This document shows, piece by piece, positions 35,186-48,376 of a DNA stretch of 64,000 nucleotides (position 1 is its first letter; the number at the start of each line of letters is the position of its first letter). The position numbers were made by a program, and so were the translations under genes. This stretch comes from Whitmania pigra (Eukaryota; Annelida; Clitellata; Hirudinida; Haemopidae), in NCBI GenBank assembly GCA_021613335.1, contig JAJTWR010000428.1:331001-395000 (forward strand), in the 5' to 3' direction. The notes below the pieces were generated by a model that was not told where the DNA came from, did not search any database, and saw only the letters and a program-made list of their open reading frames with translations.

Positions 35186-36212
35186 TCATCTCAAATGAAC
35201 TCAGTAAGCACCTCAAATAAATCCCCTATATCTATATATTACAGCTCTATCTGATTTACAGCATTAGTTATGACACATTATGTATGATCGATTTTCGAAA
35301 AAATCAAATTTTGAAAAGTAGAATGATCATGTAAAAATAGCAATATCTTCTAAAATATCGATCATATCTAACCAATATTTTGTATTTTCCCCATTATATT
35401 ATTGATTGTTGCGTCAAATTATAATTTTTTTTTAGATACAGCGATAGGAAAACTTTTAAAAATTGTTTGAGATCATTTGATCTGACCCACAAGCAATTTT
35501 TTGTTTTTTGGAATCTCAGGATAACAAACAAAGTCTCGATGAATTTACGACCTTTAAGTTTTACTAACGCAACATTATATTCCTTTAAAACACAAGCACC
35601 AAATAATTAACCAAATAATTTATATAAAAAAAATTATGTTAAATTATTTTTTAAAAAATTCATTTGGGCTGAGGCTCATAGTGATGATCTGAGACTGATT
35701 ACGGCATTTCTTCTCTCCAGCCTTGCAGGTTCTGCAATTCTGAAAATTTTTTTTTTAAGTAAAGATTAATTGGGAGTCTTCGATTATCAAATTTTCGATG
35801 AAATATTAAAACCTTATTTATATATAATGGTAGTTTATTCGCTGTTCAGTGTTGTTCAGTCGTGGTTGACTATTTGCCTTCTCTAACCTTTTGCAATTCA
35901 TACAGACTTAATGTAATAAATGCAATTGAACAATTTTATGTATATCGACTGCAAGACTAAAGTCCATATTTCTTAACAATCATTCTCTGAAAATGTTCAC
36001 TATGAATTTGAATGAAGGGTAAAGAAACTTAGTCGGAAAGCTGTTAATTAATTAATTAATTAATTTTACTTAATTTTAATTAATTAGTTTACAATATTAG
36101 TTATTGTATGATATTAGTTGTTTTACAATATTAGTTAATTAATTAATTAATCGGTTTTGACTTTACGTTTCAAAATATGCTAAATTAAAAACTAAAATGC
36201 AAGAAAATTATT
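35186..36212. other. Stretch between the ATT array and the small TM gene
   Basis: Mostly unassigned. A minus-strand frame after an AATTTTCAG acceptor near 35745 reads NCRTCKAGEKKCRNQS, which is cysteine-rich, but no partner exon was found. Confidence 0.35.
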
Positions 36213-36708
36213 TCACTCGTCGCTCTGTTGATAGGGAGGTTCTTTGATGGTCAACAAAGTCGACATCATAATGCCCATCAGGATGCCCATGGCAAAGACG
36301 AAGGTAGCAACGAAAAAGAAGCCAACTATTGATTCTGAAATGAGAATTAACCATAATATAATAATAATAATAATTTTATAATATTTTAATCAAATAATAT
36401 TATAATTATATTAGTTAATATTCGCTTTAGTTATTAATTATTATTATTAAATTATGAGAAAGCAAATAACGTTCCGTTAATTCTGAAAGCAGAATCATAA
36501 CATTATCATCACAATCATTAGTATCATCATCATTGTCATAATAATTATCAAAAGGATTGCTGCTTTTACAACACGCAGACACACCTTTTCCATACGTTAC
36601 GGCTAAAATGCCTAAACTGGAGTTCGATCGGCCGAGGGTCATTCCAGGTCTAAAGACGGTTGTTGAATCATTGAAACTCGTCGAAATTGCAATTGCAAGG
36701 GGAGACAT
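36213..36708 (-). CDS. Possible two-exon gene for a small single-TM protein
   Basis: Minus-strand exons 36585-36708 and 36213-36334. Exon 1 begins with ATG and gives 41 codons plus one base before a GTGTGT donor; exon 2 starts in the matching phase after TTTCAG. Together they encode 81 residues: a polar N-terminal part (STSFNDSTTVFRPGMTLG) and a C-terminal TM segment (VGFFFVATFVFAMGILMG) with a short tail ending EPPYQQSDE. It shares nothing recognisable with the CTLD family. The opposite strand of exon 1 is also open, so strand assignment rests on the phase match and the TM exon. Confidence 0.42.
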
Positions 36709-36714
36709 GAGGTA

Positions 36715-37105
36715 TACTGTAAATGTTAGTGAGATGTTAGTAAGAAATGTGAATGTTAATGAGATATTATTAACAAATATTCGAGAAATTTGAATGTTAA
36801 TGAGATGTTATTAAGAAATATTAAAAAAATGTGAATGTTTTGAAATATTATTAAGAAATATTCGAAAATGTAAAGGTTAATAAGATATTATTGAGAAATA
36901 TGCAAAAATGTAAATGTTAATAAGATATTATTAAGAATTATTCGAAAATGTAAATGTTAATGAGATATTATTAAGAAATATTAAAAAAATGTGAATGTTA
37001 TGAAATATTATTAAAAAATATTGAAAAATGTGAATGTTATGAAATATTATTAAGAAATATTTGAGAAATGTGAATGTTAATGAGATATTAGTAAAGAATA
37101 TTCGA
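36715..37105. repeat. Minisatellite of about 45 bp units
   Basis: About nine imperfect copies of AATGTTAATGAGATATTATT followed by AAGAAATATTCGAAAAATGT. It lies immediately upstream (minus strand) of the small TM gene. Unit length varies by a few bases. Confidence 0.85.
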
Positions 37106-37733
37106 TAGTTATTTTAATTGTGATCAGCATTCAACTGACACAACTGATAATTAAGTATTATAACTTAATTTAAACTGATGGATGCCAAGTTTACCAACGA
37201 TTAAAACATTTTTTCTAATTTTCTATGATATTGAAAGACAAAGCCACCCATGATAAATCTTTTAATTAAATTTACCTGAAGTAAACCTTTCAACCGGTGA
37301 CATTAGCTTCACAAGTTAAAGCTAAATTAAATAACAATTGCAAGAGAATGTTTTCCAAGAATGGCAGACATTTTCATCAACATTTTAACTAATTACATTT
37401 GCTCCCTTTAGTGCTTCGTTTTACATTTTTTAAAAGAAAATAAATTCATTGCGATGTTTCTGGTTGTTTGAACTTTTGGACGATTGAAAAATAAACAAAT
37501 ATTTGTTGATTTTTAACAACTGCGTCACAAGTAAGCAGCTGAAATAACAAAAATGTCCTAAGTGCAAGCTAAGAAAATTGAGCCTTTTAATTTCCCAATC
37601 TTCAATTTAATCGCTTTGTCATCGTTGCCATACAAATGACGTTGAGGACATTATTTTGAGTTTTTTCGTTCAACATCGTTCCGGGATTCCAGAGAACTTC
37701 GGACAAAAAAAACCGCAACTGAATAAATTTAAA

Positions 37734-40007
37734 ATGAACTTTAAATCCACGCCTACCATCTTCCTTTTAGGTACAACTTGTTTATTTTGACTCATAACAA
37801 ATTATTCATGATACATTATTCAAACGTCTGCGGAACACAATTCTCCACGACTACAATGCCGCCAGGGCTGTTTTACCCAAAAGAGTGCTATTATTCTGGA
37901 CTAGTAAACTAACTTAACTAGTCCTACTACGAAAAAAGTTTTAAACCTTAATCCCAGTCATTTCCGTTGTTCCAGCCTTAATTACAACACAGCCAGACAA
38001 GAGCTCATCGCACGTGACGAAATGCTACAAAAACTCCTGCTACAGTTGGGATGAATTCATCGGCCACTTCCACGAATTGAACAGCTGCGATGAGGGTTTC
38101 ATTCCAGTGGAAATCTACAAAGAAGAAATCGAGTCAGAGATCTTGGAGTTTGTGAACTCCATCGTGATACCAAAGGAGAATCTTGATATAGTCTTCGTGC
38201 CCCTGAACATGGACTGTTCAAAGGAGACGCACTCTTGCTATTGGATTTCTAACTCCCAAGGTGCTGATGTGAAATTGGATCGCTTTAATATTATCAATAT
38301 TTAATTTTTTCAAATCAATCCAGAATAAAATCAATGTTTTTTTTTAAATTTAATTGTTGATCTCATTATCCTGCAGACTGCCCCTTACTTTTGTGCAGTA
38401 GGGTAGAATATTGCCTTGATCTCCTAAAATGGGAATAAATAGCCTTCCATCAGATACATTAATAGTAATTAATTTAATAACAATCTAAATAGTTATTTCA
38501 ACTTTCAAACACCAACAGACCTTACTTTCCAAAACTGGAAGGATGACCTTGATGATATTCTGAAGCAGTGGGAGGATGACACAATGGTTTACATGGAACC
38601 CCAAGGAAACCATTCATCGTGGATTACGACCAGACAGGATGGACATCCACTGGCTTTGATCTGCATGAGGGGTTGGCTACAATTTCACAACTTCATAAAT
38701 TTTACTTTAAATGAAATTTTAGTTTAAATGAATTAACGAATAGTAACATACCTGAATTTAACCTGGCGTTACAATATTATTTAAATTTGTTTTGAGTTTG
38801 TTGGTGCAAAATTTTAACTAAATAAACGAATTATAAACCCTTAAAATGATGTTAATAAATTAAAAAATAAACATAAACATAACTTCAAATGAAAAAAAAC
38901 CGTAATTATAAATGGATCTCAGACAAAAGGTTTTCTTTAAAGCCTTAGAAACTGGCGAGAGCCTTGAATCAAAACTGGAATTTGGACCAAACGTGTCAGG
39001 AGACCAAAAGGTCACCTTGAGACTTCCCGCCGAAAAGTTACGTAACCAACCGGAGGCGTTGTCCTCGGATCAAGGTCTTAGATTGCGAATAAATTAATTA
39101 ATAAATTTAATCAAATAATAATAATAATATTTACTAATAAAAAGTTATTATTAAATTCATATTAAATTTAATCATAAAATAATATTTATGTTAGATAAAA
39201 TTATATTACAGTTATGTATAGTTAAACATGGTTTTTTAATAATGGACATCTTAAAATTACTTCATTTCAATATTGAGCTGTTCAATTTGTTAAATATTAA
39301 GTATATCTTCATTGTATATAAATTAAGTATTTTTAAACACACAATTAGTTTAATAGTTTTTTAATTAAATTATTTTCCAATGAAAATTTATGTAAATTAT
39401 CAATTCCAAGATTCTCATAATTTCAAGGGACTAAAAAAGGCATTCTGGGCTTTTTTGGTTAGTGAATCTTTATTTAATTTGTCATGAAATTTATTTATTA
39501 TATTTACACATTAATCACGTATTTAATTATAAGCTAAGTAATTTTTGTAATCTAGTTAATAAATACAATATTTGTATTATTATTATTATAATAGCAACAA
39601 TTCGTAAAGTTTCCACAATTAATTTTTTATTTTGTATTAAGATGAACAACATGGAATAAAGAGCCAGATAATTTATAAAAAACGTTTTATTCTTTAATTT
39701 ATTATTTTTTATTATCATCTTAATTTTTATTATTTAATTTATTCATTGTCAGGTTTTGATTTCATGGACAACAAATTTCTAATGAATCTCTTGATCTTCA
39801 ACCTGGGTGCCCTGGTTGTCCTTTTCCTGTTAGCAGCTTACGTGCTCCTCGTTTATAAGAGGTGGTTGTTTAGCTGTTTACTATTTTATTTAAATTGTAT
39901 TTTAATGGTTTTTTTTCTCAAATTGTAAAGTTGCTTTTTATAACTTTTAGCTATCAAGTTAACAAATTTAACAATTTTATTTTTTATGCAGCGAGGAATC
40001 AAGTTAG
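37734..40007 (+). CDS. Gene K: one-CTLD receptor on the opposite strand, tail almost absent
   Basis: Plus-strand exons: 37734-37770, 37976-38260, 38519-38671, 39753-39861, 39992-40007 (199 aa). The signal peptide (MNFKSTPTIFLLALITTQP) crosses intron 1. The CTLD has KCYKNSCYSWDE, PVEIYKEE, VFVPLNMDC and CYWISN, then LTFQNWKDD, SSWITT and ALICMR. There is no stalk exon: the TM exon follows directly with LLIFNLGALVVLFLLAAYVL and a short LVYKR end. The last exon gives only SEESS before a stop, so no signalling motif remains. That exon lies about 12 bp before the left edge of the L-O duplication, so the original tail may have been cut off by the rearrangement. It is the only + strand gene in the right half. 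Confidence 0.78.
38912..39097 (+). other. Orphan coding-like ORF inside gene K intron 3
   Basis: A 61-codon frame (MDLRQKVFFKALETGESLES at its start, LRLPAEKLRNQPEA later) stands out as less A+T-rich than the intron around it, and AATAAA follows the stop. The other strand is closed in all frames. If used from an internal acceptor (GATCTCAG) in gene K's phase it would stop after eight codons, so it does not fit K. Origin unknown: a captured exon, a retrocopy fragment or an independent small gene. Confidence 0.3.
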
Positions 40008-40151
40008 AACAGACAGAGAATGTTATTCATTGGCAAAAACAATTTTTTATTTAAAGCAATATTTTGTAACACATGATAACCATTTAAAAAAACTGCAACG
40101 CGCACTGCCAAACCGACTCATTCATAATTGTTTGTTTAATAACTTGTAGCT

Positions 40152-40230
40152 AATGATGATGATGATGATGGTGATGACGATGAGGATGACGATGACGGTG
40201 GTGATGTGATGATGATGATGTTGATGATTA
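40152..40230. repeat. GAT trinucleotide repeat
   Basis: GATGATGATGATGATGGTGA-type array near the left edge of unit 1. Its counterpart in unit 2 is at 50846-50930. Not coding. Confidence 0.85.
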
Positions 40231-40771
40231 AGCAAGCACTAATGATTGGCTCATGCAGCAATAATATAGAAAAATATTGTCACCGATTAAATTCCATGGG
40301 ACTGTTAGGGTTTGACGTGGAAATACCAGCCAACTGTTCGTGATTTGAGTTAATCAAGCAATTAAGTTAATTAAGCAATTGAAAAGCAGGAAGATAATAA
40401 TTCTGAATAGGAAAATGTTACAGATGTTCGTTTACAAGTTTTACAAACAAAGAGACGAAATGTCGAGGTTGAAGAACCGTGACGCAATTTGATTTAAAAA
40501 ATTTAAATATTTTATAATATATCATTATATGTTAAACGTAGAACAAATAATATCATTTAATAACGTTTAAGGAAATCTTTGAAATGATTATTTATAAAAT
40601 GTTCGCATAGATTTAAAATTTATAATTTAAAAGAATGTTTATTTTCTATTGATCTAGTGTTGATCAATTTTATTTAGCTATTTAATTTAACATAAATTTT
40701 AAGTAAAATTATCAATAAAAACTTATTTTATTTTTGCCATATAACTTGATTTAAAAACATTTAAAAATGTA

Positions 40772-42374
40772 CTACGGCTTTTGAACAGCTGCATAAACAT
40801 CACCCATTGGTCCGAGATAAATGGTTCTTTGCTCGTCCGATGTTGTTGATGCAATTTGGGAAATTTTTGTGCAGAAAGCAACGTCAGCATATTGTAACAA
40901 TGAGTCTTTGTGGTTAAGAAAGGTTTCCGATGCATTTTCTATTTCGGCGTACAAAGATGTTTCCTTGTCTTTCGTGGATGCTTCAACATCGAGCTCTGGC
41001 GGAGTGTCGAACGATTTCACATCGGTTCTTATGCTGCTGAACAATTTTTGAACCCTGAAGTTAATGTCACTTAAATGCACAAAATAATTTCTAATTTAAT
41101 TAAAGTAAATAAAAATACCTTTTCTTTTTTTTCAAAGCAAAATAAATAATAATTCCCAAAATGATGAGAGTAATAACAAGACTTGTTAAGAGGAGAATGA
41201 TGTAAAATTTCATTCCAAGATCTGTTCCTACAAAATTTAATGAACTTCAGCATTTCATCTAGTAACGAAATGCAATATGACTACATTACATTTTAAAATT
41301 AATATGACTATATTACATTTATTAAATCATAATTTTCTCGATGCAAAATTCTTTGCAATTAAATTGAATCCAACCTTTGACGGAATCTGTTCCAGTTCCA
41401 GCTCCAGTTCCTTGCACATCTAGAAAATAAATGGTAAAGATTTAAAAGCGATTGATTAATTAAAAATAAAATATTATTAATTTAATTTATTATATATATG
41501 TTGTTGCAGATCAAAACTTAAATTTTACCGGTCATGCATACTTGTCCGCAAATGTGATCTAAATGCTCCATCTGTAGCCATTTGTTGCCTTGATTTGAAG
41601 CTTGAAAATAATAAGCACCAATTCCACTAGTTACATCAGATGTTCCCCAATTGAAATACTGAGCCTCTGCAAAGTTAAAATTATTCTCGCGGTTTTCAAA
41701 AATCATGAAGATTTTGTTTTACAATTTTTATAAAAAACTAAATTTATTAAAACAACATTTCATTTGCGAGAGGATTCTTTAAAAGTCACAAAACGTTTTA
41801 TAAAATTAACCATATATAATTTAATTACAATTTTATTATTTAAACAATTTACGAGTTCTGCAAAATTAGAAACTTACTTTCATTTTTTCTCTTCCAAGTG
41901 CAATTTGATTTATTTATGCACTTAATATTCAATGGAACATAATAATTTTTGAGGGAAAGGATATTTGCAATGAATTCGTCGACTTCCTTTTGAACTTCTT
42001 CATTGTAAATCTCAAGCTTCCAATATCCATCAGGACATTGTTCTAAAGATCTGTAACTGTTTGCTTTTCCATTCCAAACGTAACAATAAAGTTTGTAGCA
42101 ATTTGTAAAATTATCCAAAGATTGAATGTTTTCAATAAATAATGCTGAAAGAATAGCGTTTTATGAATAAAATTATCATCCACAACTCATTTTATCGTTG
42201 ATTCAATTTATTCTTCTGAATTATTAATATTATTTATTGTTTATGTAATGCAAAATGCAATGGTTCATTGACACCATCTTGTCTTAGACAAAATTCACTG
42301 GAAATAAATATTTTAAATTAATTTTCATTTGAAAATTACTAACCAGAAATGAGGAATATTAATATCTTGAACAT
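40772..42374 (-). CDS. Gene L: one-CTLD receptor with two ITIMs
   Basis: Minus-strand exons: 42344-42374, 41878-42144, 41529-41666, 41375-41419, 41119-41227, 40772-41054 (290 aa). Signal peptide MFKILIFLISALFIEN. The CTLD first half shows CYKLYCYVWNGK, QCPDGYWKLEIYNEE, YVPLNIKC and CTWKRK; the second half AQYFNWGTS, YYFQAS and GQVCM. The stalk exon is Gly/Thr repeats (DVQGTGAGTGTDSVK). The TM ends ALKKKKR. The tail holds SLYAEI and LLQYADV, both fitting the ITIM consensus, then TIYLGPMGDVYAAVQKP. The C-terminal GPMGDVY block recurs in M and O'. GAGGAAGT (42621-42627) lies about 250 bp before the start codon. Confidence 0.85.
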
Positions 42375-43207
42375 ATTAAATTCTGTTCAGCCAATTCTTC
42401 CGTGTTAAATCCACATTTATAACAACATGCGTTCTCAATACTTGCTTGCGTTTGGCAATCTTTCCTTAGCAAAATGCATATAACTACGCAACTAAATAAC
42501 AGTGTAACTTAACTTAAGTGCACATTTATTCTTCATCTGAAACATCATCAATACGGTTAATATTCGACAAATAATTGCAACGAAGTAATTTTCTTAATCG
42601 TCTGCTCAGAATCAAAAAAGAGGAAGTAAAAAGAGCTTGCAATCATTTGAGGGTATTTCCAGCAATAATTGCTTAAAGCCGCTTCGGGTAAATTTGTAAC
42701 AGAAATGTTCATCTGCGTTGTAATAATTATGCTTAATGAAATGTTGGTTTGCTTTTATGAGTTTATAATTTTTAGAAAACGTATTAGTAATTGATGCAAT
42801 GATGTAGGCGTTTGATGCAATTTTATTTAGATATTTTATTTAAATATATTTAATCAATAACTTGAAACACTTACAAATTCAAGTGGATGTTTTAAACAAA
42901 TCAATAAACTGACAACTTAATTCATTTTCGTGTAATTTCTAAACAGAGCTTAATTGCTTTTAGAGAAACAGTCAAATTTGCATTGCAAACTTTAATACTT
43001 GTAGTTTATTATTTAATAAATCTTAATTATTACAAGGAAGTTTGAAATCGCAATCATATCAATTGAAGGAAAACAATTAAAACTAAAATTTTAATTTTAA
43101 CTCCTAAAACACAAAGAAAAATCAGTATTTTAAATGTCTGATGAAAAAGCCCATGTCAGAAAACTATTAATGCGACAATAATTATCACTAATATCTAAAA
43201 GATCAGT
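42375..43207. other. Intergenic L-M
   Basis: Upstream region of L, almost identical to 52969-53800. Apart from the GAGGAAGT motif (about 42620) no element is recognised. Confidence 0.5.
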
Positions 43208-45356
43208 TCAGCTTTTTTGAACCCTTGCGTAGACATCTCCCATTGGTCCAAAATAATTAGTTTTTTGTTCTTCCATTGGTTTTGAATCCCTTTGTTGAAT
43301 TTTCGAAATATTCGTGGACCAGTTGAGGTCAGCATACTGCATTGACGTCTGGTTTTGGTAATTATCGTCTGCTGCTTTGGGTAGCTCGGCATAAATGGTT
43401 TTCCCGCTTTCATTTGAGAAATGTTGCGCAATTTTATTATTTACTGGGGTGTTGCCTGTTCTGCTTTGGATAGATGATGGGGATGCACTATTCCATAATC
43501 TGCTGATAATATTTTGATTGTCTTAAAAAAAATAATGTAAACAAGTTATTATTTCACTACTAATTTATCTCCAATTATATTAAGAATTAATTAAAAATAA
43601 AACATCGAAAAAAATGCCAGGCATATTTGTTTTAATTTTGATATTCATCACCTTTTCCTGAGTGCAATAAAAACAACTCCAATCAGAATGAGGAGAATCA
43701 TTGCAATAACTGCCAGTGCTATTATGTAGTGTAGGTTGCCTTCAGAAGCTAAAAATAAAATGAAAAAGCATTTAAATAGACTTTTTGAGTGTTTTAAGTA
43801 CGTTTTCAAGCAAGAAAAGGAATTTAGAAATTATTAAGCATATTAATAAAATAAGTAATCCCAAGCAATAATTAATATTGTTTACAAATTATTTAATGGT
43901 ATTTAAGATGATACTTAGAGCGGTTACAGGATTTGAAGTATTTTATGAAACTAGTGCTCACAGCTAATATGTCGTCACGAAAAATTTGTCAAATTGTAAT
44001 TTTAATTAGCAACTTGTTTGGCCGCAAATGTTCGTGAAAAGTGGTTTCATACAAATATAAATAGATATAGTTTAGCTTAAATTCTACAAATTATTAAACC
44101 CTTTGACATTTCGGTTTCAATTAAAATATTTTATGTTACAGTTATCTGTTTTAATTTAAAAACTGTAACGTTATAATTTTTAATATTTAATTTGTTGAAG
44201 TATTAATAAAATATTTAACAATACATATTTATTTGGCATTAAAAAGGCTATTGAAAATGACTTGGATGTTTCGTAGTCGCATTGACATCCTGATGAGTTG
44301 TCGGAAAGGTTGTCGTCCACTTTGGGTTCGCTTCAAAAATTAAAACAAAACATTTTAAATTTAATTTATACATTTTATTAAATTTAAGGTTTACTTTTAA
44401 TTAGTAATTAAAGAACAAAATTAACCCTACCTTTCATGCATATCTTAGATATTGTATGGTTAACTATATCAACAATTTCAATCGTTTTCCATTTATTTTT
44501 TTCTTTTGATGTATCTGCTCTGAAGTAACAAAGATTTTCTTTTTTGTGCAATATTTTGAGATTTTCCCAGTTGAAATATGTAGCTGCTGAATAAATGGAA
44601 AGTTTTATGTACATTAGTGAGATGAACAAAAAATAATTAAAATTTCAGAAACAATTAGAAATAAAAATAATCTGGACACATTAGATATACATCGTTTGTT
44701 AAAAATTGAAAATTTTGGTAATGCTAACAAAACTTAATGTTAGCTTACTTTGTTAATTACATTTTAATAAATGAAAAGCAAATACAGTTTCAGCGAAATT
44801 AATGAAAATTAAAACTTAATGATTAAGCTTATTAAATCTGGTTTTCTTACTTCGATTTGAGTGCTTCCAAATGCATGTTGAGTTTGTACAAGAAAGATTT
44901 AATAAAACGAAATAACCGATTAGTGAGATATTTGTATTATTCTTTTTAACCATTGAAATAAATTTAAGAACATCATTTTGAACGCCTTCATCGTAAATTT
45001 CAAGAGTCCAATGTGCTTTGGGACATGGTTTTAAATCATTGTAATAATGTGAGGTTCCATTCCAAAAATAGCAATAACTTGAGTAACATTTTGAAAAGTT
45101 TCTTTCTGCAGTTGATTGCTTGCTTTCAACCAAAATAACTAAAATATAATATTTGGGTTAATTGAAATAAACTCAAATTAATGGATATAATTATTATATA
45201 TGGTTACAATGGATACAATGGATAAAAAATTAACTTTCGCTTGTAATTGCTCTGAACTCTAAATTATTGAAACACAAAATTAGATTACATTAACATGAGA
45301 AAAATAACAGTTTTTTTTATCAACTCACAGATAAAGCAAAGTATTGTTCCCCTCAT
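43208..45356 (-). CDS. Gene M: one-CTLD receptor with Thr-rich stalk and tyrosine tail
   Basis: Minus-strand exons: 45329-45356, 44851-45138, 44431-44586, 44262-44330, 43652-43748, 43208-43502 (310 aa). Signal peptide MRGTILCFIFILVES. CTLD: KCYSSYCYFWNGT, KPCPKAHWTLEIYDE, VLLNLSC and CIWKHSN, then ATYFNWEN and SKICMK. The stalk is WTTTFPTTHQDVNATT-type, mucin-like. The tail contains KTIYAELP, NYQNQ, MQYADLNW, NYFGPMGDVYARVQKS; TIYAEL and MQYADL are YxxL boxes close to ITIMs but with T and M at -2. A second open frame over 43195-43431 is a shadow of this tail. GGAAGT sits about 250 bp before the start (45608). Confidence 0.84.
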
Positions 45357-46561
45357 CGTGTGAATATTCAACCCATACAAAGTGATTCAACTTATCATTA
45401 CAGAAAACTAGTCTCACAAACTTCAATGCTTTATATTTATTTGAATGACAGAAAAGTATCCGAATTTTCAGAAAAACACCTTCCGAATAATCGCATTAAA
45501 TCTCAATGAAGGAATACAGAGTATTTCTTAATACAAAGTATTTCTTAACACATTTGTCGTAGTAAATATTCAAGTCCTTAAAAATTGCAGTTGTTTACTT
45601 CACAGAAGGAAGTGAAAGTAGCGTTTATACAGAATTATTATCCAATTTTAATTGCGCTGCTAAAGCTACAGAGACTAAGACAGAGAGAGCTAGTATATAA
45701 CTCAAAGGCAACTCGGTAATAAATTATAACATATTTTTAAACGGTTTCATTCCCAACAAATACTTTGATTATATTTTCAATATATTTCTCGTATTTTCTG
45801 TCTTAATTGAAGATGAATATTATTCAATGGGTATTTAATTCAAATTTACTTAGATAAACCTTAATTAACTATCTACAACATCATGTACAACATTTGCTGA
45901 CAAAGCGGCAATTACAGCCTCAACATGAGAACGAGACAATGGCTTTAAAGCAATTAACTGACGAATTATTTCAACCTTCATGTACTTTCCAAACAGATTT
46001 ATGGTTTTTTTTAGAGAATCATCGAGCGGGTGGTTTATGAATATTGTTTATTACGTGAATAATAATTAGTTAATTAATTAGTAATTAAGCCACCTTTATT
46101 AAAACTTAGACTAGAAAATTATGGTTATGGCTGGAGTTTGGACAACGCCTGCGTTCTGAGTACAGACTTCTAATTCCTCTTATTATTACTCAATGCTTAT
46201 TGAAACGCAACGAATGAGTAGAAGAAGGTTAGGATTATTATAACTAATTTGTTACAGTTTCCCAACAATTATAATTTCTAAGTAATTCTGAATGTTCAGA
46301 AATTCTGCGAATAAAAAGTATAAGGCAGGAAAATTTGAATTATAACGTGTAATATAAGTTTCAAGTTATAATATAAGTTAGGAATTATAATAAAAATTGT
46401 GAATTGTTACAAAAGTTATATCATTTCATATTATATAGAAATAAATAAAATCGAAGCTTGATGACAAATGTTAAAACAATCTTTTTCTTTTGGGTTTGCA
46501 AGACATTCAAATAAAGTTAAAAATTTTATAAATTGACATTTAAATAAAGATAAAAATTATA
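45357..46561. other. Intergenic M-N
   Basis: Shared with 55890-57046 apart from small indels. No gene recognised. It contains the upstream GGAAGTGAAAGTAGCG block of gene M (about 45608). Confidence 0.5.
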
Positions 46562-48376
46562 TCAATTGACATTCCAATAAAGAGATCCAAAGGTGTCAGA
46601 ACTTCCAGCATCTTCACAGGATTCATCTCGAAACATTCGCAAATGGTAACATTTAGTGTTTTCGTAATGCCTCAGGTCCTGGTATTCACTAGATGTCGCT
46701 CTGTTAGCTCTGTTCAGGTGAGTGTAATTTGAGTTTTCATTGACAACCTGTTCAAGATTTGGAACAGTCGAAGGATGAGGGTCGGAGGAGTTACCACTGG
46801 AGTTTCTTTTTAGTATGTGTGGGAAAATGTCAAAATATTATTTAAAATCGGATTTAAATGAAAAATAACATGATTAATGAATGATTGTTAAAATATTATA
46901 AATGTCAATTTTGTAAAATACTTCTTTTTTAACAAACCTCTTTTTTCTTCTCATAAAATAAAATATGACGCCAAAAGTAAATGAAACCGTGATAAGAATA
47001 ATTCCGATAATTGTCCACAAATTAATGGGATGTTTGTTCCATTGAGCTAAATTAAAATTAAATCTTTAATTTTTTAATATTTTATTTTAATATTATTTTT
47101 TTATACATCTTTTTAAGCCAGTAGCATTTCTCGAATATTTTAAAAGTAATCAGACTCAAATAGCATTTGAAATTTTAAACACAAAAGTAAAATTTACTTA
47201 AATTGAAAGCAATTTCCGTTGTCTGGTCTATTTTAATATTTCCTACAACATGTATGTAATAACATAAATTATTTGTTAAAACTGTATGGATTGGAAGAAA
47301 AAGTTGAAGTAAATTTAATTGTTAATGACAATTTGAACACTTTATTTATTGGTTAATTGGTGATTCTGCAAATAATAATGTTCATTTTAACATTATATTT
47401 TTTATACCTCTTTTTTTGCCAGTAGCATTTTTTAAATATTTTAAAAGTAATAGAACATTTGAAACTTTAAAAACAAAAGTAAGATTTACTTAAATTGGTA
47501 ACAATTTCCGTTGTTTGGTCTAGTTCAATATTTTCTACAAAAATTGATTATTTGTATAACTGTAAATTGTTGATTGTTAAATAATTATGTGATAAGTTAG
47601 TCTTACTTCTCATACACAATTTGGCATAAGTTGCATTTGTAGTTTTATCAGTTGCCTTCCATGTGCTTTGAGGAAATTGCAGGTAATAAATGTCATGTGC
47701 CCTGTTCCATTCAATATCGTTGTCCCAGTTGAGATACCAAGCTACTGTTTAATTGAAGAACAATTAAAGTGGTTTCTGAATATTAATGAGATTTAAAATA
47801 TCCACAGTCCCAGTTTTACAATTGCAAACAAATTAGAAAAACAAAATGTCATTTATCAGTTGATAATTTGCAAACAATAAAATACTATTATCGTTAATCA
47901 ATTTTATTCAATTTTAGTATGTGTAAAGTAAATTCCATACTTTGGTTTTTGTGCTTCCAAATGCAATATGTTGAATTTCTACAAGAAAGATTCAACGGGA
48001 CGTTAATAACTTTGTTTCTTTTGCTGGTTACGCGATTCAAATATTTCAAATATGATAGGACATTATTTTGAATTCGTTCGTTGTAAATCTCAAGATCCCA
48101 ATAAGGTTTAGGACATGACTGTAATTCGTCGTAATACGTTGTAATTTCATCCCATAAATAGCAATGAATTTGATGACATTCAGAATATAGCCTTTCTCCG
48201 ATTGAATGACTGATTGAAATCAGTATAACTGAAATCATCGATTACTACTTCGTTGTAAATTATTAAATATTCTTAATAAATAAGTTTATTAAAACAAATT
48301 TTAGGTTAACGTTATTTTGTTGTAATTTAAATAAAAAGTTCTTACAGGCATTAATAAATGTTACTTTCCTTAACAT
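46562..48376 (-). CDS. Gene N: one-CTLD receptor with duplicated stalk exon and two ITIMs
   Basis: Minus-strand exons: 48346-48376, 47941-48228, 47607-47744, 47490-47534, 47198-47242, 46938-47046, 46562-46805 (299 aa). Signal peptide MLRKVTFINAFILISISHS. CTLD: ECHQIHCYLWDE, SCPKPYWDLEIYNER, VPLNLSC and CIWKHKN, then AWYLNWDND and KLCMR. Two 45-bp stalk exons are recent copies of each other (NIELDQTTEIVTNL and NIKIDQTTEIAFNL), both phase 1-1. The TM ends FYFMRRKKR. The tail has SNYTHL and SEYQDL, both canonical ITIMs, then HYENT (a YxN adaptor-type site) and SLYWNVN at the end. It lacks the GPMGDVY block of L, M and O. Confidence 0.85.

Noticed and set aside
43195..43431. Minus-strand ORF MRNISQMKAGKPFM and its copy at 53788-54024
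   Set aside because: Alternative frame of the M and M' tail exons. The true frame carries the tyrosine motifs and joins in phase to the TM exon.
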